Source: Sinomonas sp. ASV486 (GTDB lineage: Bacteria > Actinomycetota > Actinomycetes > Actinomycetales > Micrococcaceae). From it: a stretch of 64,000 nt of DNA. How positions within the stretch are numbered: position 1 is the first letter of the stretch; the number at the start of each line of letters is the position of its first letter. Below are positions 24,328 to 33,515 of this stretch, piece by piece. The DNA is taken from contig NZ_JAVFJK010000005.1 in assembly GCF_030908215.1 (NCBI RefSeq), positions 62,001-126,000 of the forward strand, written 5' to 3'. The notes under the pieces are model-generated. The model had not been told where the DNA came from. It was given only the letters and a program-made list of their open reading frames with translations, and ran no database searches. Both the position numbers and the translations under genes were made by a program.

Positions 24328-24942
24328 CTAGACGTCGCCGAGTCCCGAGACCAGCTCGGCCTTGCCCTCTGCAAGGTGGTAGCACACGCCGAGGACGGCC
24401 GTGCGGCCCTCCTGGACGGCCTTGGCGATGATCTGGGACGTCTCGAGGAGCCGGGCGCCGGTCTGCTTCACGTGCTCCACGACGGTGCTGTCGACGTCGG
24501 TCACCCCGTTGCGCTGGGCCGTGAGCACGCTCGGCATGATGCGCTCGACGAGGTCCCGGACGAAGCCCTGCGGCATGATGCCGGTCTCGTACGCATTGAC
24601 GCTGGCCGTGACCGCGCCGCATGAGTCGTGGCCGAGGACCACGATGAGGGGGACGTTGAGGGGATCGATGGCGTACTCAAGCGAGCCGAGGACTGCCTCG
24701 TCGATCACGTGTCCCGCCGAGCGGACCACGAACGCGTCGCCGAGGCCCAGATCGAAGATGATCTCCGCCGCGAGGCGGGAGTCCGAGCAGCCGAAGATGA
24801 CGCAGATCGGGTCCTGCTGGCTCACGAGCTCGGTACGGCGGGCGGCGTCCTGGTTCGGATGGCTGCTGCGGCCCTCCACGAAACGCTGGTTTCCTTCGCG
24901 CAGCTGCTGCCACGCCTGGGCCGGGGTAAGAGTCTGAGGCAC
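24328..24942 (-). CDS. Beta-class carbonic anhydrase
   Basis: Zinc enzyme hydrating carbon dioxide to bicarbonate. About 204 aa. Zinc ligands are visible in FGCSDSR (Cys with its Asp-Arg dyad) and [12 protein letters not shown] (His and Cys). The start is set at GTG because TAGAGT lies 7 nt upstream in a leaderless arrangement; the frame stays open 18 nt further. Situated 68 nt before fumarase on the same strand; bicarbonate supply to anaplerotic carboxylases would fit but is inference. Confidence 0.93.
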   Translation of the reverse strand: MPQTLTPAQAWQQLREGNQRFVEGRSSHPNQDAARRTELVSQQDPICVIFGCSDSRLAAEIIFDLGLGDAFVVRSAGHVIDEAVLGSLEYAIDPLNVPLIVVLGHDSCGAVTASVNAYETGIMPQGFVRDLVERIMPSVLTAQRNGVTDVDSTVVEHVKQTGARLLETSQIIAKAVQEGRTAVLGVCYHLAEGKAELVSGLGDV

Positions 24943-24987
24943 GGGCCTAACTCTACGCACGCACGGCGCGCCGTCCAGTCGTGGGGC

Positions 24988-25575
24988 CTATTCGCGCGGG
25001 GCCTTGACGACGGCGTCCGCGACGGCGTCGAACTCGTCGAACCCCGCCGAGCCGCTCACCACCACGGTGGTTCGGCCGATCGTCGCCACGAGGCTCTTCT
25101 CGATCCCCGGCTTGTCATAGAGCGTCCAGTCCACCCCGGCCACCGTCCGCGTGCCGGTCGTCGGCGCCTTCTTGACCTGGTCGGCGAGCCACGTCGGGTT
25201 CGCGGTCGCCGTCTGCACGATCGAGACGAACTTTTGGGCAGGCGTGAGGTACCCGATGTCCCAGTGGGTCACGCCGTCCGTGGTTCCGGACACCCAGCGC
25301 GCGTAGTTGGGCGAGTAGCCAGACGGGAGCTGCGGGACAGCAGGTGTGAAATGCGCCACATCCTTGGCGTTGGCCGCGACGGCGGCGACGTCCACGTCGG
25401 GCCGGAAGGTGTCCGTCTTCTGCGACGCGTTCAGGAGCACGATGGGCACGATCGCGAGCACACTCACGAGCAGGGCCATGATCATCCCGATCACGGAGGC
25501 GTTGGCACGCTTGGCCGCCGCGGGGGTCAGGACGGGTTTGACGGCGGGCTCGGGGGCGTGGTCGGTGCTGCTCAC
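24988..25575 (-). CDS. DUF4245 domain-containing membrane protein
   Basis: 195 aa, unknown function. One helix at ~28-50 (ASVIGMIMALLVSVLAIVPIVLL) then an exported domain with DVAHFTPAVPQLPSGYSPNYARW and GVDWTLYDKPGIEKSLVA. The protein family sits beside glpX in many actinobacteria, as here, with the two genes divergent. GTG start; GACCAT at 6 nt may serve as a weak leaderless -10. Confidence 0.88.
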   Translation of the reverse strand: MSSTDHAPEPAVKPVLTPAAAKRANASVIGMIMALLVSVLAIVPIVLLNASQKTDTFRPDVDVAAVAANAKDVAHFTPAVPQLPSGYSPNYARWVSGTTDGVTHWDIGYLTPAQKFVSIVQTATANPTWLADQVKKAPTTGTRTVAGVDWTLYDKPGIEKSLVATIGRTTVVVSGSAGFDEFDAVADAVVKAPRE

Positions 25576-25668
25576 CCGTCTATGGTCCCGCATGCGGACC
25601 CCCGAGGGCGAACGGACGTCATCGGAGCGGAGCGGAAGGCCCGGCAATACTAGGATGAGGGGGACAAG

Positions 25669-25694
25669 CCCGCTCGAAGAACCCGCTCGAAGAA
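25669..25694 (+). repeat. 13-bp tandem duplication in the glpX leader
   Basis: CCCGCTCGAAGAA occurs twice head to tail between the probable -10 (TAGGAT, 25651-25656) and the glpX start. It lengthens the leader by one unit just ahead of the ribosome binding site. Confidence 0.85.
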
Positions 25695-25704
25695 GAGGTC
25701 CACA

Positions 25705-26739
25705 GTGTCCACTGCGCCCGAAGGCACCCAGTACTCGACCCTTTCCAGCTCGCTCCATGTCGGAGCTGATGAGCCTGACCGCAACCTTGCCCTCGAGCTC
25801 GTCCGCGTGACCGAGGCCGCGGCGATCGCCGGCGGCCACTGGGTCGGTTTCGGCGACAAGAACAAGGCCGACGGCGCCGCAGTCGACGCCATGCGCTCCT
25901 TCCTCCAGACCGTCCACTTCAACGGCGTCGTGGTCATCGGCGAGGGCGAGAAGGACGAGGCGCCCATGCTCTTCAACGGAGAGCGCGTCGGCGACGGAAC
26001 GGGGCCCGAGGTCGACGTCGCGGTCGACCCGATCGACGGCACCCGCCTTACGGCACTGGGCATCAACAATGCGCTCGCCGTCCTCGCGGTGGCCGAGCGT
26101 GGCACGATGTTCGACCCGTCCGCGGTCTTCTACATGGAAAAGCTCGTCACCGGTCCCGAGGCTGCCGACATGGTGGACCTGCGCCTGCCGGTCAAGCAGA
26201 ACCTCCACCTCATCGCGAAGGCCAAGGGCGTCAAGGTCAACCAGCTCAACGTCATGGTCCTGGACCGTGACCGCCACAAGCCTCTCATCGAGGAGATCCG
26301 TGAGGCTGGGGCACGCACCAAGATCATCTTGGACGGCGACGTAGCCGGTGCGATCGCGGCGGCCCGTTCTGGCACAGGCGTGGACGCCCTCATGGGCATC
26401 GGCGGCACCCCCGAGGGCATCGTCGCGGCCTGCGCGATCAAGTCTCTCGGCGGCGTGATCCAGGGCCGACTCTGGCCCACGAGCGATGACGAGAAGCAGA
26501 AGGCGCTCGACGCCGGCCACGACCTCGACCGCGTGCTGTCCACGAATGACCTCGTCACGAGCGACAACTGCTACTTCGCGGCGACGGGCATCACCGACGG
26601 CGACCTGCTCAAGGGCGTCCGCTACGAGAAGGACCGCGTCAAGACGCAGTCCATCGTGATGCGCTCCAAGTCCGGCACCGTCCGCTTCGTGGACGCCGAG
26701 CACCACGCGAGCAAGTGGGAGAGCTGGGCGCGCCGCTAG
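25705..26739 (+). CDS. glpX: Class II fructose-1,6-bisphosphatase
   Basis: Gluconeogenic phosphatase releasing phosphate from fructose-1,6-bisphosphate. 344 aa of the GlpX family; GTG start with AGAGG 8 nt upstream. Metal-binding motifs are [24 protein letters not shown] and the late [29 protein letters not shown] is a family block. Being the likely only FBPase class in this lineage it would be needed for growth on non-sugar carbon. femX follows 39 nt downstream on the same strand. Confidence 0.97.
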   Translation: MSTAPEGTQYSTLSSSLHVGADEPDRNLALELVRVTEAAAIAGGHWVGFGDKNKADGAAVDAMRSFLQTVHFNGVVVIGEGEKDEAPMLFNGERVGDGTGPEVDVAVDPIDGTRLTALGINNALAVLAVAERGTMFDPSAVFYMEKLVTGPEAADMVDLRLPVKQNLHLIAKAKGVKVNQLNVMVLDRDRHKPLIEEIREAGARTKIILDGDVAGAIAAARSGTGVDALMGIGGTPEGIVAACAIKSLGGVIQGRLWPTSDDEKQKALDAGHDLDRVLSTNDLVTSDNCYFAATGITDGDLLKGVRYEKDRVKTQSIVMRSKSGTVRFVDAEHHASKWESWARR

Positions 26740-26778
26740 ACTGGGCCGCGACCTGCCGCCGTACGACCCAGGAGGATC

Positions 26779-27867
26779 ATGACCCCCGAGAGCCAGCTGG
26801 CCACGAATGAGCTGACGGTCCGTCCCTGCACTGACCGCACCGAGTGGGACGCACTGGTCAACAGCCAAGGGGGGCACCCGCTCCAGCTCTGGGGCTGGGG
26901 GCAGGTCAAGGCGGAGCACCATTGGCGGACGGAACGGCTGCTCGTCCAGGACGGCAGTAGGACGGTCGGCGGGGCGCAGGTGCTGTACCGCGCCCTGCCG
27001 TGGCCGCTCAAGTCGCTCGCGTACCTCTCCCGCGGGCCTGTGTGCGCCGTCGAGGACGCCGAACGGGTGCTCGGGGCCGTCGCGCGCTCCGTCCAGGCGT
27101 CCCACGGGTCCGTGGCCCTCGTGGCCGAGCCGGACTGGGATGCGGACTCGGAGGGCGAGCGCGGCCTCGCGGCTGCAGGATTCCGCCGCACGGACTCGAC
27201 CATCCTCATCCCGCGGACCCTCATCCTCGATCTCGCGCAGAGCGAGGACGACCTCATGGCCGCGATGTCCCGCACCACGCGGGCCAACGTGCGCAAGAAC
27301 CTCAAGGGCGAGCTCGTCTTCCGCAAAGTCGCGACGGACGGTGAGCTCGAGCAGGTGCTCACGATCTACCGGGAGACCGCTGCCCGCGCCGGCTTCGGCA
27401 TCCACGAGGACGCCTACTACCGGGACATCTGGCGATTCCTCGGCGAGGATTCGCCCATCATCGCGGCGTTCGACGGCGAGAGTGTCGTCGCGTTCGTGTG
27501 GATCGCCAGGAGCGCGGGCACCGCGTTCGAGCTGTACGGAGGCGTCAACGAGGCCGGGCAGAAGGCCCGCGCCAACTATGGGGTCAAATGGGCGGCCTTC
27601 ACGGCTATGAAGGCCGACGGCTGCACTCGGTACGATCTCAACGGACTCCTCAATGACGGGATCTCCGACTTCAAGAAGCAGTTCGCTCCGCATGAGAACC
27701 TTCTCGTGGGAACGTGGGAACTGCCGCTTTCGCCGTTCTTTTCCGTGTACGCCTCGGGAATGCCGCTCGCTCGCCGTACCCTTCAGCAGGGCCGCAGCGC
27801 CGCGAAGGCTGCAGTGCGCCGGATCAAGGGCGCGGCGGGCAAAGCCAAGGGGCTCGTGGGCCGCTAG
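26779..27867 (+). CDS. FemX-like lipid II interpeptide-bridge aminoacyltransferase
   Basis: Transfers amino acids from tRNA to the lysine side chain of lipid II, building the interpeptide bridge. 362 aa; AGGAGG 4 nt before ATG. Two GNAT-like halves: the first with HPLQLWGWGQVKAEHHW, the second with MSRTTRANVRKNLKG and EDAYYRDIWRFL, then GVKWAAFTAMKADGCTRYDLNGL and FKKQFAPH. Micrococcaceae have cross-bridged peptidoglycan, so a bridge ligase is expected. Which residue it adds cannot be read from the sequence. The C-terminal ~40 residues are Lys/Arg/Ala-rich. Confidence 0.92.
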   Translation: MTPESQLATNELTVRPCTDRTEWDALVNSQGGHPLQLWGWGQVKAEHHWRTERLLVQDGSRTVGGAQVLYRALPWPLKSLAYLSRGPVCAVEDAERVLGAVARSVQASHGSVALVAEPDWDADSEGERGLAAAGFRRTDSTILIPRTLILDLAQSEDDLMAAMSRTTRANVRKNLKGELVFRKVATDGELEQVLTIYRETAARAGFGIHEDAYYRDIWRFLGEDSPIIAAFDGESVVAFVWIARSAGTAFELYGGVNEAGQKARANYGVKWAAFTAMKADGCTRYDLNGLLNDGISDFKKQFAPHENLLVGTWELPLSPFFSVYASGMPLARRTLQQGRSAAKAAVRRIKGAAGKAKGLVGR

Positions 27868-27893
27868 CCCGACGCGGACTTAGCCCAGTCCGT

Positions 27894-29177
27894 TCAGCCC
27901 AGACCGGACTCCGGGCCGAGGCCGGTGGTCACCGCGAACGCGAGTACCCCCTCAGCACCAACATGGGCGAGCGCCGGAGCCTCGGCATCAGGGACGAACG
28001 CGCTCTCTCCGCGCGCAAGCGGGAGATCACCCTTGGGAGTGTCGAGTGTGAGCGAGCCCCGCACAACGAGCACGACGGCGGCCCCGGCCTGGGCGATGGG
28101 GACAGGCTCAGGTGTCGGGTCATCGACAGAACGTGCGACGTCGATGCGCTGGAGCTGGAACTCGGCGAACGGCGGGCGGTAGAGCTCCTGGCCGAGCTCG
28201 GACTCCTGAGGGGCAAGCAGCGGAACGCCAGCCGACTCGAAGACGACCGTGCGCAGCAGTTCGGGGATGTCGATGTGCTTGGGGGTCAGGCCGCCGCGGA
28301 GCACGTTGTCGGACGAGGCCATGACTTCGATGCCTAGGCCCTCGAGATACGCGTGGACGTTGCCTGCAGGGAGGTAGAGGGCCTCGCTCGGCGCGAGGCT
28401 CACGCGGTTGAGCATGAGGGAGATGAGGACCCCGGGATCCGAGGGGTAGGCCGCTGCGAGGTCGACGACGGTGGCGAGGGCTGCGTCCTGCTCCGGGCCC
28501 GGCCGGGCTGCCCTCCCAGCCGGACTGTGGGCGCTGATCGCGGCTGCCGAGGCGTCGACGCACTCGCGTACGTCCTGTCCGCCGGTGATGAGCCGCGCGA
28601 ACGCCGCGCTGAGGGCCTCCGTCTCGTCTGGGACCCGCAAGAGCTCCGCGACCTGCTCCGTGACCTCCGCCGCATCGGACCCCGCCAGGAGCGCGGTCAG
28701 CCTCTCGAACAGAGCGGCGGCCGCGGCCGGTCGCCGGAAGCCCGAGAGTGCCTCGAAGCGGGTGAGCGCGAAGATCATCTCCGGCTTGTGGTTGTCATCC
28801 TTGTAGTTCCGATGCGGCGCAGAAGGGGCGACGCCGGCCGCCTCCTCCGCCCTGAATCCGGCCTTGGCCTGGTCGAGCCTCGGGTGGACCTGCAGGGACA
28901 GCGGAGAGGCCGCGGCAAGGACCTTGAGCAGGTACGGCAAGCGCGCCCCGAAGGACTCAATGCTCCGGGCTCCAAGCGCCCTGATCGGGTCCGCGGCGAT
29001 GAGGGACGCGAGGTTCTCGCCGTCAGGTCCGTCGACAGGCTTGGACGACGCATCGGGGTGTGCGCCGATCCACATCTCGGCCTCGGGCCGTCCGCTCGGC
29101 TCATAGCCGAGAAGCCCGGCAATCGCGGTGGTTGAACCCCATGCGTAGTCGCGGACGGTGTTGCTGAGCAGGTACAT
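27894..29177 (-). CDS. manA: Mannose-6-phosphate isomerase, class I
   Basis: Zinc enzyme interconverting fructose-6-phosphate and mannose-6-phosphate, the entry to GDP-mannose and polyprenyl-phosphomannose used by Pmt and lipoglycans. 427 aa cupin-fold protein. Metal-site motifs LSLQVHPRLDQA, NYKDDNHKPEM and LPAGNVHAYLEG are present, with SSDNVLRGGLTPKHID near the C-terminal half. Last gene of a purK-purE-LCP-manA run on the minus strand. In mycobacteria manA lies near whiB2 and DUF3499; here it has moved to the LCP side of the same neighbourhood. Confidence 0.96.
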   Translation of the reverse strand: MYLLSNTVRDYAWGSTTAIAGLLGYEPSGRPEAEMWIGAHPDASSKPVDGPDGENLASLIAADPIRALGARSIESFGARLPYLLKVLAAASPLSLQVHPRLDQAKAGFRAEEAAGVAPSAPHRNYKDDNHKPEMIFALTRFEALSGFRRPAAAAALFERLTALLAGSDAAEVTEQVAELLRVPDETEALSAAFARLITGGQDVRECVDASAAAISAHSPAGRAARPGPEQDAALATVVDLAAAYPSDPGVLISLMLNRVSLAPSEALYLPAGNVHAYLEGLGIEVMASSDNVLRGGLTPKHIDIPELLRTVVFESAGVPLLAPQESELGQELYRPPFAEFQLQRIDVARSVDDPTPEPVPIAQAGAAVVLVVRGSLTLDTPKGDLPLARGESAFVPDAEAPALAHVGAEGVLAFAVTTGLGPESGLG

Positions 29178-29255
29178 GTGCGTCCTCGAAGGTGTCAGGT
29201 GCGGATGTCGGAGCTGTGCGTCAGCCTAGGGCGGTGGGTCGGCGTGACCGAACCG

Positions 29256-30917
29256 TCAGAGCGGTGTGCACTCCCCGTTGCCCGCCAGGATCTGGTTCAG
29301 CAGGTCGTTCTGACCCGTGCGGAACAGCGTATTGAGCCGGTCCGGGGTGACCTTGACGCCGTCCGGGCCGATGTCGTTGTATTGGCCCCTAGGCGTGAAC
29401 TGGCGGGCCGGCCCGAACTGGCTGGCCGAGAGCACGGCGGCCACCGCGAGTCCCGCACCGCCAGCGAGCCCCGCGCCACCGGTGACCTCCGTCGCTGAGG
29501 CGAGCGGCGTCGTCGTGCGTCTCTGTGCCTGCGGCGATGGCGAGCTGGACGCCGAGCCGGTGGCGCTCTTGAGGACGTTCTGAACCTTGGCGTGGATGGC
29601 GCTGAAGTCCGGGTAGGTGGGGAAGGAGGCGTCGAAGTCCGGGGGTCCGATCACGAGGCGGCTCGTGGGCTGGCTCTTGCCCTTGAGGGCGAGATCGACG
29701 AAGCTGCCGAGCTGGGACGAGGAGATGTTCGACTCGACGACCTTGGTCCCCGCGTTGGCGATGTCCTGGAACTTGCTCAGGAGGGTCGCGGGGTTGAGCT
29801 GGTTGATCATCGCTTGCTCAATGCACTGCTGGCGTGCGATGCGGTCATAGTCGCTGACGAATTCGCGGCTGCGGCCGTACCAGAGGGCGTGGAAGCCGTC
29901 GAGCGTCTGCACGCCGGGCGCGATCCAGCCCACTGGCAGGGCATGCGTGCCGTTGTCATCGAGGGCCGCACCGCTCATGGGGACCCAGCCGCCGGCCTTG
30001 ATCCGGATGCCGCCCATCGCGTCGATGAGCTGCTGGAAGCCAGCCATGTCGACCACTACGTAGGCCTGGACCTTGATGCCGAGCGTGCCAGAGGCGGCCT
30101 CGAGCGTTGCCTGCGCGCCGGGATCGTCCGCGCCGGGGTAGAGGTCACGGTACTTCTGGTTGACCTCGGTGTTGATCGCGTTGACGATGCACTGGTCGCC
30201 GCAGTTGTATCCGTCCGGGTAGACCTTGCGCATGGGCGAGTCCGCCGAGAACTGTGCGTTCTGGAGGTTGCGGGGGATCGAGATGAGCGCGGTCCGCCCG
30301 GTGTTCGCGTCGACGCTGACGATCGAGAGGCTGTCGGGGCGGCGGCCCACGCGATCGTCGCCCGCGTCGCCGCCCATGATCATGAAGTTGTAGCGCCCGT
30401 TGACTGGGCTGATCGCCGGTCCGCCGGCGAAGATCGAACCGATGGCTCCGCGGCCGACTCCGATGAGGTAGGCGGCGTAGGCCAGGCTCCCGCTCGAGAG
30501 GACCATGGAGACCACGAGCGCGAGGATGACGATCGGCCGCATCTTCTGGGCGAGCAGTGGCACGCGGATGAGCCTCAGGGTGTTGATGAAGAGCACCGCC
30601 CACCCGAGTGCGAGCGCAATCAGGACGATGATCAGCACGAGCGATATCACCGGATGGGTGACCATCGTCAGGATCGCGCCCCGGTTGATCAGGCCTACCA
30701 CAAGGAGGATGAGAAGCAGTGCCCAGACCGTGATGGTCACGGCCAGGGCCCTGCGGGCCAGCCTCCGGTTGCCTGCGATCAGCTGGGCCGAGCCGGGCAC
30801 GAGCAGGGTCAGGACCAGGAGGGTGAACGCCCGTCTGGTGCGCACCGACGAGGGGGCATCCTCGGGATGCCGGATCGGGTCAGTCTGGTGGCTGCGCTCG
30901 GGGGCGTGCAGTGCCAT
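29256..30917 (-). CDS. LCP (LytR-CpsA-Psr) family ligase with multi-helix N-terminal domain
   Basis: Attaches lipid-linked wall polymers to peptidoglycan. 553 aa; AAGGAGG 5 nt before ATG. Residues ~30-150 contain about four helices, beginning with LLVPGSAQLIAGNRRLARRAL, similar to a TM2-type motif; typical LCP proteins have one helix. The LCP catalytic domain (~165-420) shows MIMGGDAGDDRVGRRPDSLSI, ALISIPRNLQ, VDMAGFQQLIDAMGG and LWYGRSREFVSDYDRIARQQ with the arginines and aspartates that bind pyrophosphate. A C-terminal extension of ~70 residues ends ECTPL. It follows purE by 36 nt. Confidence 0.93.
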   Translation of the reverse strand: MALHAPERSHQTDPIRHPEDAPSSVRTRRAFTLLVLTLLVPGSAQLIAGNRRLARRALAVTITVWALLLILLVVGLINRGAILTMVTHPVISLVLIIVLIALALGWAVLFINTLRLIRVPLLAQKMRPIVILALVVSMVLSSGSLAYAAYLIGVGRGAIGSIFAGGPAISPVNGRYNFMIMGGDAGDDRVGRRPDSLSIVSVDANTGRTALISIPRNLQNAQFSADSPMRKVYPDGYNCGDQCIVNAINTEVNQKYRDLYPGADDPGAQATLEAASGTLGIKVQAYVVVDMAGFQQLIDAMGGIRIKAGGWVPMSGAALDDNGTHALPVGWIAPGVQTLDGFHALWYGRSREFVSDYDRIARQQCIEQAMINQLNPATLLSKFQDIANAGTKVVESNISSSQLGSFVDLALKGKSQPTSRLVIGPPDFDASFPTYPDFSAIHAKVQNVLKSATGSASSSPSPQAQRRTTTPLASATEVTGGAGLAGGAGLAVAAVLSASQFGPARQFTPRGQYNDIGPDGVKVTPDRLNTLFRTGQNDLLNQILAGNGECTPL

Positions 30918-30953
30918 GGTCCTCCTTCGGCTCGCTGGTTGAGGTTGTGCCGG

Positions 30954-31517
30954 TCAGACCGCGCGCTGGTCGACGTGCTCTGACGCGAACACGCTGGCCG
31001 CCTTCGCGCGCAGCGCCTCGCCCTTGCGGGCCGCAGCGGCCTTGAGCTCGGACGCGAAGTCGGCAAGGCTCGCCGAGAGCCGACGGCCCAGATCGTCGTC
31101 GGCCGAGGCTAGCATCCTCACGGCAAGGAGCCCCGCGTTGCGGGCGCCGCCGATCGAGACGGTCGCGACCGGGACACCCGCCGGCATCTGGACGATTGAG
31201 AGGAGGGAATCCATGCCGTCCAGAGTCTTGAGCGGCACGGGGACTCCGATGACCGGCAGCGTCGTCACCGAGGCGAGCATGCCTGGCAGGTGCGCGGCAC
31301 CGCCAGCCCCCGCGATGATGACGCGCAGGCCACGGGTGCGCGCGTCCTTCCCGTACGCGATCATCTCCTCCGGCATGCGGTGGGCGGAGACGACGTCGGC
31401 CTCGAAGGGGATGCCGAATTCTGCGAGGGCGTCGGCGGCCGCCTCCATGACGGGCCAGTCCGAGTCCGAGCCCATGACGAGGCCCACGAGGGGCTGCTGG
31501 GGTGCTGTCGTGCTCAT
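30954..31517 (-). CDS. purE: N5-carboxyaminoimidazole ribonucleotide mutase, class I PurE
   Basis: Converts N5-CAIR to CAIR in purine synthesis. 187 aa. [23 protein letters not shown] with the catalytic histidine, and [14 protein letters not shown] are diagnostic of class I. Its ATG overlaps the purK stop codon by 4 nt, so the two steps that replace vertebrate AIR carboxylase are coupled. The last ~25 residues are an Ala/Lys-rich extension. Confidence 0.97.
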   Translation of the reverse strand: MSTTAPQQPLVGLVMGSDSDWPVMEAAADALAEFGIPFEADVVSAHRMPEEMIAYGKDARTRGLRVIIAGAGGAAHLPGMLASVTTLPVIGVPVPLKTLDGMDSLLSIVQMPAGVPVATVSIGGARNAGLLAVRMLASADDDLGRRLSASLADFASELKAAAARKGEALRAKAASVFASEHVDQRAV

Positions 31518-32731
31518 GCGGTCTCCTGAGGCTTCTGAAGCGCGGACGCGGTCGTGCGGGCGGCGATGGGGGGAACTGGTACGCCGTCACGGACGAGGGC
31601 CGCGACACGAGAGGCGCGCTCGCGCAGGTCGACAGGGTCGGCGCCGGGGCCGCCCACGAGGTTCACGTGACCGATCTTGCGGCCCGGACGTACCGACTTG
31701 CCGTACGTGTGGACCTTGGCCGCCGGATCCGCCGCGAGTGCGGCCGGGAACGCGCTGTAGAGGTCCTGATTGGCGCCGCCGAGGTAGTTCTTCATGACCG
31801 CCCACTCACCGAGGACATCCGTGGCCCCGAGGGGGAGGTCCAGAACGGCGCGCAGATGCTGCTCGAACTGGCTCGTCACCGAACCGTCCTGGGTCCAGTG
31901 GCCGGTGTTGTGCGGCCGCATCGCGAGCTCGTTGATGAGGAAGCCCGGGCCGCGTCCCGGAGTCTCGAACAGCTCTGCGGCCATGACTCCCGTGACGCCG
32001 AGGCTCTCCGCGATCTGCAGTGCTGCGTCCTCGGCCGCCCGCGCAACGGCCGGGTCAAGCTCGGGCGCCGGTGCGATGACCTCGTCGCACACGCCCTTGA
32101 CCTGGATGGTGTGGACCACGGGCCAGGCGCGCGATTCCCCACCGGGGGTCCGGGCGACGAGGGCCGAGAGCTCACGCGAGAACTCGACCATCTCCTCGGC
32201 CAGCAGCGGCGTCATGGTCCCGAACCAGTCGTCGGAATCGAGGGCATCCGTCGCGGAGCGGAGCACGCGCACGCCCTTGCCGTCATAGCCGCCGCGCGGG
32301 GTCTTCAGGACGATCGGCCAGCCGATCTCCGCGCCGAAGTCCGTGAGCTCCTCAACGTGGTGCACCGCGCGCCAGCGCGGGTTGGGCAGTCCGAGCGCGT
32401 CAACGGCAGCGCGCATCGCCAGCTTGTCCTGGGCATGGACCAGCGCCTCCGGGCCGGGCTGCACGTTGACTCCCTCGGCCATGAGCGCCAGAAGGTGCTC
32501 GGTCGGCACGTGCTCGTGGTCGAATGTCAGGACGTCAACCCCGCGGGCAAAGGCGCGCAGGTCGTCGAGGCTGCGGTAGTCGCCGATCGGGGCGAACGGG
32601 ACCGCGGGCACGGCAGAGACGTCCTCAGCCTCGGCCAGAACCCGCAGCTCGAGGCCCAGGGCAGTTGCGGCAGGGGCCATCATGCGGGCAAGCTGGCCGC
32701 CTCCGACCACGCCGATTACAGGAAAACTCAC
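31514..32731 (-). CDS. purK: N5-carboxyaminoimidazole ribonucleotide synthase
   Basis: ATP-grasp enzyme making N5-CAIR from AIR, bicarbonate and ATP. 405 aa: N-terminal Rossmann domain ([17 protein letters not shown]), ATP-grasp domain ([20 protein letters not shown]) and C-terminal small domain ([17 protein letters not shown]). GTG start 6 nt after TAGGCT with no Shine-Dalgarno; leaderless pattern. First gene of the purK-purE unit, divergent from the GtrA gene. Confidence 0.96.
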   Translation of the reverse strand: MSFPVIGVVGGGQLARMMAPAATALGLELRVLAEAEDVSAVPAVPFAPIGDYRSLDDLRAFARGVDVLTFDHEHVPTEHLLALMAEGVNVQPGPEALVHAQDKLAMRAAVDALGLPNPRWRAVHHVEELTDFGAEIGWPIVLKTPRGGYDGKGVRVLRSATDALDSDDWFGTMTPLLAEEMVEFSRELSALVARTPGGESRAWPVVHTIQVKGVCDEVIAPAPELDPAVARAAEDAALQIAESLGVTGVMAAELFETPGRGPGFLINELAMRPHNTGHWTQDGSVTSQFEQHLRAVLDLPLGATDVLGEWAVMKNYLGGANQDLYSAFPAALAADPAAKVHTYGKSVRPGRKIGHVNLVGGPGADPVDLRERASRVAALVRDGVPVPPIAARTTASALQKPQETA

Positions 32732-32806
32732 TAGCCCAGCCTACAGAACACGGCAGTTGGCTCATTGGAGGCGGCCGCGTGGCCCCCTTCCAATCTGGTG
32801 CTGGGA

Positions 32807-32844
32807 CGCCGCGCCCGGGCCGTACCCGGGCGCGGCGGTAGAAT
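32807..32844 (+). promoter_or_regulatory. GtrA-gene promoter with 13-bp palindrome
   Basis: TAGAAT (32839-32844) is a good -10 for a leader of about 50 nt. Directly before it is a perfect 13-bp inverted repeat, CGCCGCGCCCGGG / CCCGGGCGCGGCG (32807-32819, 32825-32837), filling the spacer and -35 region. It may be an operator. Confidence 0.5.
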
Positions 32845-32900
32845 GTCCTGTGGCCTCGGCCGATTCTCAACGCCGAATCTCAACATATCCGTGGAGGAAC

Positions 32901-33506
32901 ATGATCTCGTCAATCTCCGACCGTCTGCACGGTCTGGCCTCGCTGTTCTGGCGTGAGGTCGCCAAGTTCGGGACGGTCGGCGGTGTGGCCTTTGTCATCG
33001 ACAACGGCCTGACTTATCTGTTCATGCACACGATCATGTCCGACTCCGAGGCCAAGGCCCGGTTCTTCGGTGCGACCGTTGCCACGGTCTTCTCCTGGCT
33101 GGCCAACCGGTACTGGACGTTCCGGCACCGCAAGCAGGCCAACATCGTCCGCGAATTCGTCATGTTCGTCGTGATCAACGGCATCGGCATCGGGATCTCC
33201 ACGGGATTCACGGCGATCGCGAAGTACTGGCTCAACGTCCAGGACAAGAATCTGCTCTTCCTCGCGGGCGTGGTGGGCATCCTCGTGGCCACGGTGGTCC
33301 GATTCTTCGCCTACCGCTTCTGGGTCTTCAACCAGGAGCTCGACACCGAACCCGGCTACGAGGAAGACCACGAGCTCTTCGACCACGAGCACGCCGGGCA
33401 CCACCGGGACGGCGGCACCGCCGCATCCCCAGCGGTGCCGGGCACTCAGGCCAGCGAATTGAAAGCCGATCTGAAAGCCGATTTGAAAGCCGATCGGGAA
33501 CAGTAG
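32901..33506 (+). CDS. GtrA family membrane protein
   Basis: Small four-helix protein; GtrA relatives flip or present polyprenyl-phosphate sugars for periplasmic glycosyltransferases. 201 aa; GGAGG 5 nt before ATG. The core (~14-140) shows FGTVGGVAFVIDNGLTYLF, FSWLANRYWTFRHRK and VRFFAYRFWVFNQEL. The hydrophilic tail of ~55 residues is acidic/His-rich and ends in three LKAD repeats. Position next to purK/purE and TIGR03089 matches Rv3277 in mycobacteria (from memory). The GT2 and Pmt proteins in this window are possible partners. Confidence 0.92.
   Translation: MISSISDRLHGLASLFWREVAKFGTVGGVAFVIDNGLTYLFMHTIMSDSEAKARFFGATVATVFSWLANRYWTFRHRKQANIVREFVMFVVINGIGIGISTGFTAIAKYWLNVQDKNLLFLAGVVGILVATVVRFFAYRFWVFNQELDTEPGYEEDHELFDHEHAGHHRDGGTAASPAVPGTQASELKADLKADLKADREQ
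33459..33494 (+). repeat. 12-bp x 3 tandem repeat at the 3' end of the GtrA gene
   Basis: Three in-frame copies of YTGAAAGCCGAT encode LKAD-LKAD-LKAD just before the stop codon. Copy-number changes would keep the frame. Confidence 0.9.
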
Positions 33507-33515
33507 CCGCCCGCG

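Noticed and set aside
24284-24330. GATTCGAACC, resembling a tRNA T-loop on the minus strand
   Set aside because: Flanking bases do not form a 5-bp T-stem or an acceptor stem, and no anticodon arm is found; it is the fumC upstream region.
29592-30983. 463-codon plus-strand frame opposite the LCP gene
   Set aside because: No recognisable domain; charged low-complexity product; the minus-strand LCP protein has conserved catalytic motifs.
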